Source: Nitrospirota bacterium
GTDB lineage: Bacteria > Nitrospirota > UBA9217
Assembly (NCBI GenBank): GCA_021814615.1
Contig: JAKAHZ010000010.1
Span: forward strand, 1-48,157
DNA length: 48,157 nt
Reading direction: 5' to 3'
Shown here: piece after piece, positions 34,925 to 40,780 of the stretch
Position numbering within the stretch: position 1 is the stretch's first letter
Layout of the letters: each line of letters starts with the position of its first letter
The notes under the pieces: model-generated
The model's database searches: none
What the model saw: only the letters and a program-made list of their open reading frames with translations
What the model was told of the DNA's origin: nothing
Program-made: the position numbers and the translations under genes

Positions 34925-35740
34925 TTATCCGTTGTTCCCGATGATCCTGACCTCCTGCTGCGGGAAGGGGATGCTGATCTTCTTCCGGCTGAACTCCTCG
35001 ATGATCGCCTCGTTCACCTCGGTCTGGGCGACGAAAAAATCAGGCACCGCGACCCAGGGAAGGACGGAGATGACGACGGCGGAATCGCCCAGGCTCGAGA
35101 CGCCCACGACCGCCGGAGGATCCTTCAGCACCCGGGGATTCCGGTCCAGGATCTCCTTGATCGTTTGGCGGGCGAGCCGGATGTCGGCGTCATAGGCCAC
35201 GCCGACGGCGAGGTTCATCTGGCGGATCTTTCCGTAGTTGTGAAGAATTTCGCCGATGATCTTGCGGTTCGGCACCACCACGCGGGAGTTGTCGGCATGG
35301 AGCAGGATCGTCGTAAAGACAGAGATGTTCTTCACCTCGCCGTACACGCCGAGCAATTCGATGTATTCGCCGACGGTGAAGGGCTTCGTGAAGATGATGT
35401 TGAGCCCGGCGACCATGTTGCCGAGCACGCTCTGCATCGCGAAGCTGATGCCGACACCTGCCACGCCCAGGCCCGCGATGAGCGGAGTGATCTGGACGCC
35501 CATCTGGCCGAGCGCCATGATGGCGAAGAACGCGATGATCGTTATCCGGAGAATTTGGGTGAGCAGCTGGCGGATCTGCGGCTCGAGCCGCTGCTTCTCG
35601 AACCACCGGTTCGCCATCTTGCCTGCCCACCGGGCAACAAGGAAGCCGGCGATGATGATGCCGATCCCGACAAGAACCTGCATGCCGTGCTCGACGAGGT
35701 ACATGATCAGCTTGTCGACCAGTTCCGTGGACTTGTCCAT
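34925..35740 (-). CDS. MscS-family mechanosensitive channel
   Basis: The 271-residue protein is a small MscS: three N-terminal membrane helices (~18-40, ~58-80, ~84-108), the pore-lining TM3 stretch IAGLGVAGVGISFAMQSVLGNMVAGL and the beta domain FTVGEYIELLGVYGEVKNISVFTTILLHADNSRVVVPNRKI, ending in the C-terminal alpha/beta domain. It opens on membrane tension to release solutes. The ATG at 35740 with GAGGAGG upstream excludes the upstream extension of the frame. Length is close to E. coli MscS (286). Confidence 0.95.
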   Translation of the reverse strand: MDKSTELVDKLIMYLVEHGMQVLVGIGIIIAGFLVARWAGKMANRWFEKQRLEPQIRQLLTQILRITIIAFFAIMALGQMGVQITPLIAGLGVAGVGISFAMQSVLGNMVAGLNIIFTKPFTVGEYIELLGVYGEVKNISVFTTILLHADNSRVVVPNRKIIGEILHNYGKIRQMNLAVGVAYDADIRLARQTIKEILDRNPRVLKDPPAVVGVSSLGDSAVVISVLPWVAVPDFFVAQTEVNEAIIEEFSRKKISIPFPQQEVRIIGNNG

Positions 35741-36044
35741 TAGGACCTCCTCGTTCCAAAACCAGCTGTCGCTTGCGGACGTCAAAATATGGTCGGGGAC
35801 CAGGGAAAGAAGGCTGTCCACTAGTTTAGCACAACAAGACAGGAACTGCTGCATCAGGCAGGGCCAAACAAGAACAGATCCCTCGTCGAGGTCTCGAAAC
35901 GGGGAACATGCGATATTTCGGTTCTGAGCAAGGTGAGCGATAATATGCGCCTGGGAATGCTCAGGGGAAGAATCTCAATAATCGGCCTCGCCTGCGATCG
36001 TCAATGTAAAACTGCAAGACGTGATCCTATGGGTCTTCAGGCGC
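35741..36044. other. 304-base intergenic region ahead of the MscS gene
   Basis: This stretch holds no gene. It contains the extended -10 candidate at 35823-35831 for the MscS gene. The remainder toward 36044 shows no terminator or recognisable element after the cysteine-cluster gene. Confidence 0.45.
35823..35831 (-). promoter_or_regulatory. Extended -10 promoter candidate for the MscS gene
   Basis: On the minus strand TGCTAAACT (TG, one base, then TAAACT) lies about 83 bases ahead of the ATG at 35740. The -35 is poor. Confidence 0.35.
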
Positions 36045-36677
36045 TCACCGCCGCGTGATCAAAAGCGTGCGCCGGTGTCCCCTCTCCGCAGCCTGTTTCA
36101 CCTGGTCGCCGCAGCCTTCGCCGTACACCCGGTCGATGGTCTCGAGGAAACCCGCGCTGATGCTGCGCGATCCCGGCGCCTTCCGCAGGTTGCAGGAAAA
36201 GAGGGACGCATCGTCGATTATGGCGAGGACTTCTTCGCCGTCCGAGAAGTGCAGGGGCCAGAGCATGCAGACCTTCGGCTTCACCTGCTCCAGCGGCAAG
36301 CCGAGTTCTCCCGCCACGGTATGCAGGGAGCAGTGCGTCCGGCCATGAGACCAGTAGGCGAAAACGCAGAGGCCGTCCTCGGTCGTGTCGAGGGAGAACA
36401 GTCCGGGCTCCACCTCCTCGAACACGTTGTCGTATCCCCCGACAGCCAGAAGATGGGGGCAGTACCGGGCCGCCGCGGGCATGACCTTGATGATCCGACG
36501 CACCTCCGCCGAGGTGGCGCAGACCTCGTAGGACGCGCAGCAGCACTTCTGGCCCTTGGCGCAGCCCCCGCAGCGATTCTCGAGCGACAGGAGCGACTCG
36601 ATGTCCACATCCACGCTGCTGCGCTGATGCTGCGGACTTTCCTGGTGATGGCGTTTTCCCTTACTGTTCTTTCGCAT
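36045..36677 (-). CDS. Cysteine-cluster protein (YkgJ-like)
   Basis: The 210-residue soluble protein begins with a basic, disordered N-terminus and then a dense cysteine region, ENRCGGCAKGQKCCCASYEVCAT, followed by conserved-looking CPH, CVFAYW, CSLH and CMLWPLHFSDG segments. The pattern resembles YkgJ-type metal-binding cysteine-cluster proteins (Fe/Zn), whose function is unknown. The ATG at 36677 has no clear ribosome site. It lies 38 bases downstream of the VapC-like gene on the same strand and may be read from that operon. Confidence 0.7.
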   Translation of the reverse strand: MRKNSKGKRHHQESPQHQRSSVDVDIESLLSLENRCGGCAKGQKCCCASYEVCATSAEVRRIIKVMPAAARYCPHLLAVGGYDNVFEEVEPGLFSLDTTEDGLCVFAYWSHGRTHCSLHTVAGELGLPLEQVKPKVCMLWPLHFSDGEEVLAIIDDASLFSCNLRKAPGSRSISAGFLETIDRVYGEGCGDQVKQAAERGHRRTLLITRR

Positions 36678-36715
36678 ATCACTGAAGTGCGGGAGAAGAA
36701 CTCGCCCGTTACGTT

Positions 36716-37138
36716 CTACCGCTTCTCCCCAATAAGCGCCAGGAATTCCTCGGGCGTCATGACAGGAAGCTGATCTGTGCGGTAATCGCCCTTGTTCCTG
36801 GTTATCAGGCAGTCCGCCTCGACATGGAGCGCGGAATAGTATTGCACGGCATCTTCAAAGTCTTTGAAGGACGACACAAGCGAAAGGTCGATCACTTTCT
36901 CGTCCACTGCAGCGACCCGGAAAATGATCCTCAGCTTTTCGAGCACCCGCATTGCCTTGTCCCGCCGCAGCTCCCTCGACAGGATATAGAACAGCGTCGG
37001 AAAACTTTGCGCCGACAGATACCCGTGCAGCTTCTTTTCCTCGATCAGGGAGAATAATCTGGCAGCAGAAGTGTAATGGGATTCACGCTTCAGGAAGATA
37101 TCGAGAATGACGTTGATATCGCAGAGAACGCTTTTCAC
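36716..37138 (-). CDS. PIN-domain toxin (VapC-like)
   Basis: The 140-residue protein has the PIN fold: CDINVILDIFLKRE with the first catalytic Asp, the helix LSAQSFPTLFYILSREL, FEDAVQYYSALHVEADCLITRNKGDY with the acidic pair and a last strand. PIN toxins are Mg2+-dependent ribonucleases acting on tRNA or rRNA. The gene starts with GTG in a four-base GTGA overlap with the antitoxin stop, so the two are translationally coupled. The family is that of ribonuclease VapC; the target is unknown. Confidence 0.88.
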   Translation of the reverse strand: MKSVLCDINVILDIFLKRESHYTSAARLFSLIEEKKLHGYLSAQSFPTLFYILSRELRRDKAMRVLEKLRIIFRVAAVDEKVIDLSLVSSFKDFEDAVQYYSALHVEADCLITRNKGDYRTDQLPVMTPEEFLALIGEKR

Positions 37139-37383
37139 CGGTACTTCTCCGCGAGATGTTTCCGGTAGCCTGCGCGCAGCTCCGCGATATCCTTTTTCCC
37201 GGTCAGGACACCGGACACCTCGTACAGGACCGGCGATTCGCGGACGGCCTGCGTATCCTGCTCCGCAACGGCCTTGAAATAGTCCTCAACCATGCGAGAC
37301 AGGCTGATTCCCTTCGCGCTTGCCTTCTTCTTCGCCTTTTTGATGACCCCATCGTCCAATCGAAGCGTCAATTTCGTGCTCAT
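37135..37383 (-). CDS. Ribbon-helix-helix antitoxin (VapB-like)
   Basis: The 82-residue protein starts STKLTLRLDDGVIKKAKKKASAKGISLSRMVEDYF, a ribbon-helix-helix DNA-binding domain, followed by a toxin-binding tail (AELRAGYRKHLAEKYR). GGAGGGGG lies just upstream of the ATG at 37383. The inverted repeat in its promoter (37402-37426) is the likely operator for self-repression. It resembles DUF6364-type antitoxins paired with PIN toxins. Confidence 0.88.
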   Translation of the reverse strand: MSTKLTLRLDDGVIKKAKKKASAKGISLSRMVEDYFKAVAEQDTQAVRESPVLYEVSGVLTGKKDIAELRAGYRKHLAEKYR

Positions 37384-37401
37384 CGTTCCCCCTCCGAGTG
37401 A

Positions 37402-37426
37402 CGTACAAAATATAATTCATTGTACG
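37402..37426 (-). promoter_or_regulatory. Operator inverted repeat of the VapBC-like pair
   Basis: CGTACAA (37402-37408) and TTGTACG (37420-37426) form a perfect 7-base inverted repeat around an 11-base AT-rich centre that contains the -10. A ribbon-helix-helix antitoxin bound here would block the promoter. Confidence 0.65.
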
Positions 37427-37438
37427 GCTACTTGTCAA
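37409..37438 (-). promoter_or_regulatory. Strong promoter of the VapBC-like pair
   Basis: On the minus strand TTGACA (37433-37438), an 18-base spacer and TATATT (37409-37414) are seen; TTATAT one base earlier gives a 17-base spacer. The leader to the ATG at 37383 is about 20 bases. Confidence 0.75.
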
Positions 37439-37465
37439 GCGATAGGGCGGATGCAAAGAGAACGC

Positions 37466-37512
37466 ATAAAGGCCGGAAAGCTTTCGCTCGCCGGCCTATT
37501 GATGTCCTCCCT
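37466..37512 (-). repeat. GGCCGG hairpin repeat, subfamily B copy 1
   Basis: GGCCGG (37471-37476) and CCGGCC (37491-37496) enclose AGC/GCT pairs. On the minus strand it reads GGACATCAATA, then the hairpin, then CCTTTATG. It is nearly identical to 40629-40675, including the flanking CAATA. It probably once terminated the antitoxin remnant. Confidence 0.7.
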
Positions 37513-37564
37513 TTGTCGAAAGGAGTTTAGAGCTCATGGGGTCGCTTGATATGTGACTTGCATG

Positions 37565-37771
37565 TCAAGAGTCAAGAAGTGACCGCCCGACCTGCATGTC
37601 CTTGTCCTTGCTTCGTATCACGCCTTGCGATGTCCCGCTGGGCGCGGCCGCGCAATCCCAGGCAGCCCCTGCCTGTTCAAAGCGTTCGTCAAAAGCCGGG
37701 TCCTTCAGCTGCTTTTCGAGATATTCATCGAAGTCCGTTTTCTTCACTTCCCTTGCCCGAAACTCCCGCAT
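37565..37771 (-). pseudogene. Degraded HigA-like antitoxin remnant
   Basis: The frame encodes KKTDFDEYLEKQLKDP and FDERFEQAGAAWD, the exact N-terminal pattern of XRE/HigA antitoxins, but then loses the family. In another frame the DNA continues with LRGRAQRDIARRDTKQ, like the start of the expected helix-turn-helix, so a frameshift and further loss are likely. There is no matching toxin upstream; in the 100 bases upstream the frames are not recognisable. The hairpin downstream looks like its former terminator. Confidence 0.45.
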
Positions 37772-37883
37772 GTGCGCTACGCGGTCTTTCTGTCACGCTC
37801 CGGAATATCCTGGCCCTTATTGCGGATCGCCTGCTTGTCCGCGATAATGGCTTGATCCTCATTCTGGGGACGGAAAAGAAAAA

Positions 37884-37912
37884 GCCGGAGAGACCCTTCT
37901 CTCCGGCCTTGA
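37884..37912. terminator. GGCCGG family terminator after the cytochrome peroxidase gene
   Basis: GCCGGAGAG (37884-37892) pairs with CTCTCCGGC (37899-37907); the minus-strand side continues into CTTTTTCTTTTCC. It lies about 45 bases beyond the peroxidase stop at 37953. Confidence 0.85.
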
Positions 37913-37952
37913 TCGATCCCGATGTCAAAGGGAGAGACCTCGCTGGATCATC

Positions 37953-38993
37953 CTAATCCAGCAAGGGTTTGGGTGTGCTGTCCGAGGAAGCGGGAAGGAT
38001 CGGATAGACGACAGACGGCTGCGTCCCGGTCGTCGTGCGGAGAAATGCCTCGATCCTGTCGACCTCTTTCTGCGCCAGGTCGATGCCGAGCTGCGAGCTG
38101 CCCATAATCGCGACCGCCTCCTTGAGGCTCCATACTTTCCCCGAATGGAAGTAGGGCGGCGTCAGGGCGATGTTCCTGAGCGTGGGCGCCTTGAAGAGGT
38201 ACTCGTCCGACTTCACGCCCGTCACCTTGAAACGTCCCTCATCTCCCTTCATGATGCTTGCGTCCGGCTTCGCAACAACGCCGAAGGGGTAGTAGGCGCT
38301 CCCTCCCATGTTCAGGCCGCCGTGGCAGCCCGCACAGCCCTTGTTCATGAAAAGCCCGAGGCCTTCCTTCTCCGAAGCGTTCAGCGCATTGGCCTTTCCG
38401 GAGAGATACTTGTCGAAGGGAGACCGGGGAGTGATCAACGTGGCCTCGAACACGGCAATCGCCTTTGCCATGTTCTCGAACGTGACCGGGTCCTTCCCTC
38501 CGGGGAACGCCTTCCTGAACATCGCCTCGTATTCCGGCATGCTCTTCAGCGTTTTCACCGCGCCTTCGGGCGTGTTGTTCATCTCCACCGATGCCTGCAC
38601 CGGTCCTTTGGCCTGCTGCTCGAGATCGGGAGCCCGGCCGTCCCAGAATTGCGCCACATTGAAGACCGAGTTCAGCACCGTCGGCGCATTTCTCGGTCCC
38701 TTCTGCCACTTATGCCCCGTCGACGTCTCCTGAAAATCGATGCCTCCCATGCCGACGTTGTGGCAGGTGTTGCAGCTGATGAGCCCACTCGCGGAGAGCC
38801 GCGGATCGAAAAAGAGGACCTTTCCCAGAAGCACCTTTTCCGGCGTGGCCGGATTGCCTGTTATCACCGGCGGCTTCGAAGGCACTGGCTTGAACATGCC
38901 CTGCGCGCGTTCGAGGACCTCGTCCGATGCGTGAGCCGCTCCCGAAAGGGCCAATACGACGGTGACTGCGAATACCCATTTTACCTTTCTCAT
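37953..38993 (-). CDS. Di-haem cytochrome c peroxidase (MauG/CcpA family)
   Basis: The 346-residue protein has a signal peptide (MRKVKWVFAVTVVLALSGAAHAS) and two c-type haem sites: CNTCH (C74, C77, H78) and CAGCH (C220, C223, H224). Other family marks are LGKVLFFDPRLSASGLISC, the GPRNAPTVLNSVFNVAQFWDGRAPDLEQQAKGP segment and FKAPTLRNIALTPPYFHSG. It reduces H2O2 to water in the periplasm using electrons from small cytochromes. AGGAGG precedes the ATG at 38993. It is monocistronic with its own terminator. Length is typical (~320-350). Confidence 0.95.
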   Translation of the reverse strand: MRKVKWVFAVTVVLALSGAAHASDEVLERAQGMFKPVPSKPPVITGNPATPEKVLLGKVLFFDPRLSASGLISCNTCHNVGMGGIDFQETSTGHKWQKGPRNAPTVLNSVFNVAQFWDGRAPDLEQQAKGPVQASVEMNNTPEGAVKTLKSMPEYEAMFRKAFPGGKDPVTFENMAKAIAVFEATLITPRSPFDKYLSGKANALNASEKEGLGLFMNKGCAGCHGGLNMGGSAYYPFGVVAKPDASIMKGDEGRFKVTGVKSDEYLFKAPTLRNIALTPPYFHSGKVWSLKEAVAIMGSSQLGIDLAQKEVDRIEAFLRTTTGTQPSVVYPILPASSDSTPKPLLD

Positions 38994-39368
38994 GGCTGAA
39001 CCTCCTGGATGACGATGACATGGCGCATACTCTTTCTGAGTATAGCACTGCATGCAACGGCAGGGGCAACGGAGCAGATTCAGGATTTCTGATCTCTTCC
39101 CTTGTTACATCCTGTGATAAATGCGATTTCTTTTGCGTTGATCTGCAATGCTGTGCGGACATCATCTTTAAAATATAGAGAAAGCAAGAGGGATGAAATG
39201 AACAGAGATTGATACTTTAGTCCCGCGTTGGCGGGCATATAGATCGCAAAGACAAACAGAGGTCTGTCCCGGGTCAGAGTTATTTCTTCCCCTGTCTCAC
39301 AGTTCGTGAACATCTTCATTGGCACCAAGAGTACAATATCCGACAGGAATGAAAATGGGTAAGAAAAG

Positions 39369-39443
39369 GCCGGAGAAGTTTTCCTCTCCGGCCTTGATCG
39401 TTCATGCGCAAAGCAACAGATGCAACAACCCCTAGGTCCTCCA
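39369..39443 (-). repeat. GGCCGG hairpin repeat, subfamily A copy 1
   Basis: The stem GGCCGGAGA (39369-39377) / TCTCCGGCC (39386-39394) is followed on the plus strand by TTGATCGTTC, TGCGCAA, GCAACAGAT, TGCAACAA and CCTAGGT. The same order of blocks recurs at 43196 and, shortened, at 44334. On the minus strand it ends in CCTTTTCTT and would act as a terminator. Confidence 0.75.
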
Positions 39444-39550
39444 GTCGATTCCTACGGGATGATTTTTTCGGCCACTACAGAATCAAGTCTGACCCCAGAC
39501 TGTACAATGTGAGAATCCTTCGGCAGGCCTGCTCGGGGTGTAAAATGACG

Positions 39551-39580
39551 AGGCCCGGAATTTTTCCGGGCCTTCTTATG
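39551..39580. terminator. Hairpin terminator near the cytochrome c gene end
   Basis: AGGCCCGGAA (39551-39560) pairs perfectly with TTCCGGGCCT (39564-39573) around a three-base loop, followed by TCTTATG. The poor T-run makes termination on either strand uncertain, but it lies about 90 bases beyond the cytochrome c stop at 39663. Confidence 0.6.
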
Positions 39581-39662
39581 ACAGGCGGCAGGCAATCGCA
39601 AAGAGGACTCTTCGAGAACAGGCCATACGAAGAGTCACCGCGTCACGACTGACCCTCGGTCA

Positions 39663-40472
39663 TCACTCGCCCCACACATCCACTGTCGCGCTCTGTCCTC
39701 CCGATGTCCGGATAGCGCGAGTTCCGGAAAGCTTCCTGCCGTCATCGGACAGCCGCAGATCAAAGGTCTCCAGCTTCCAGTATCCGGGATTGAGCGTCCA
39801 GCCCCAGGTGAGTTCCAGCTTCAAGGTCCTGTCGGCCAGGTGGAATGCGGTGACCTTCACGGTATAGTCCGTCAACCTGCTGATCAGGTCAACCGCGGGC
39901 TCGTCGTTCCCGTTCGCGGCGATCGTGAGCCGATGATAGTCAACCACTTCGCCGTCCTGCCTGCCCTTGATGGTCCAGGTCCTCGCAAAGCTCCCGTTCC
40001 ACGTTCTTTTCGCTTTCCCCGGTTTGCTCGCCGCAGGTGCCTGTACTGTCGCCGTGCTCATGCTCGTTTGAGACGGTGCTGCCGGCGTCGGTTCGACGGC
40101 GGCGGCCGGCGCAGCCGGTGCGACCTCGGGCAGGGAAACCCTCTTGCCTGCGGGGAGGATGTACTCTCCGATCGACCGCACCTCGGTATCTGACAACTTC
40201 TCTTCGCCGAATGCCGGCATCCCCGGGGGCGGCATCCTGATATCATCAACGAGTTTCCCGGGCATTTTCAGCTTAGCGGCATCGGGGTGGCAGTGAGCGC
40301 AATGTTTTCGGTAGAGTGCGCCGCCATCCTTCTGCGGATCGGCTAGGCATGGCGCAACGTTGAGGCAGAGAAAAAAGGCGGTCGCGGCCAACGACGTTCC
40401 TGCCCTGATGATGAGGCGCTGCAAGGGAAGACTCACGAGAGGGGAACAAGCAACCGTCCACATAAGGCACAT
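39663..40472 (-). CDS. Periplasmic cytochrome c with C-terminal beta domain
   Basis: The product has an N-terminal leader ending LIIRAGTSLAATAFFLCLNVAPCLA, then a class I cytochrome c domain with CAHCH and MPGKLVDDIRMPPPGMPAFGEEKLSDTEVRSIGEYI, which carries the axial methionine. A Pro/Ala linker follows and then a ~110-residue beta-rich domain (WNGSFARTWTIKGRQDGEVVDYHRLTIAANG) of unknown kind. The start is uncertain: ATG at 40472 or 40463, or a GTG nearer the signal peptide; none has a good ribosome site. The role is periplasmic electron transfer, with the added domain of unknown function. Confidence 0.75.
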   Translation of the reverse strand: MCLMWTVACSPLVSLPLQRLIIRAGTSLAATAFFLCLNVAPCLADPQKDGGALYRKHCAHCHPDAAKLKMPGKLVDDIRMPPPGMPAFGEEKLSDTEVRSIGEYILPAGKRVSLPEVAPAAPAAAVEPTPAAPSQTSMSTATVQAPAASKPGKAKRTWNGSFARTWTIKGRQDGEVVDYHRLTIAANGNDEPAVDLISRLTDYTVKVTAFHLADRTLKLELTWGWTLNPGYWKLETFDLRLSDDGRKLSGTRAIRTSGGQSATVDVWGE

Positions 40473-40780
40473 AGTAAGCCCCGAACTGAATACCGTCAAG
40501 ATAAGAGAACTGGTCGGAAAGAATCGGGATAAACCTTTGTTACAGGCATCGAAGGACAAGCAAGGCTGGATGGCGAACTATTGGCAGCAGGCGGGACGCG
40601 ACACAGCGGTAGGGCAATGTGAAAAAGAGAAAAGGCCGGAAAGCCTTCGCTTGCCGGCCTATTGACGTCCTATGTATGGCTTTTGGGCCCTGAAAAGGCA
40701 GTTTTAAGGCAATTCTGGGGCCACTTTTTCGGGATTTCGACTGTTCACCCGGGCAAGAACGGTTTCCCGGCCGGAGCGAC
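40473..40780. other. Intergenic region with the 3' end of the PPC lipoprotein transcript
   Basis: Nothing coding is supported. It contains a subfamily B hairpin repeat (40629-40675). Between that and the lipoprotein stop lies an unusual stretch with short direct motifs (AAGGCAGTTTTAAGGCAATT near 40694) and GGGCC pairs that may fold. Confidence 0.5.
40629..40675 (-). repeat. GGCCGG hairpin repeat, subfamily B copy 2
   Basis: GGCCGG (40634-40639) and CCGGCC (40654-40659) enclose AGCC/GCT. On the minus strand it reads GGACGTCAATA, the hairpin, then CCTTTTCTCTTTTTC, a good terminator for the lipoprotein gene. It matches 37466-37512 almost base for base, including the leading GGAC-TCAATA. Confidence 0.75.

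Larger units (their letters stand above)
37384..37952. other. 569-base region: TA promoter, two hairpins and an antitoxin remnant
   Basis: From left to right it holds the VapBC-like promoter and operator (37402-37438), a GGCCGG hairpin (37471-37496), a degraded HigA-like coding remnant (37565-37771) and a second GGCCGG hairpin (37884-37907) just before the cytochrome peroxidase gene end. No intact gene is present. Confidence 0.6.
38994..39662. other. 669-base intergenic region with a repeat hairpin and a terminator
   Basis: It contains a subfamily A hairpin repeat (39369-39443), a separate hairpin (39551-39573) and a GTCTGACCCC-type motif near 39490. One minus-strand frame (39080-39319, starting MKMFTNCETGEEI) could encode about 80 residues, but it has no clear ribosome site and no recognisable domain, so I do not call it a gene. 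Confidence 0.5.

Noticed and set aside
39080-39319. Minus-strand frame starting MKMFTNCETGEEI, about 80 residues
   Set aside because: No clear ribosome site, no recognisable family, and it overlaps repeat-like sequence; kept only as a remark in the intergenic entry.
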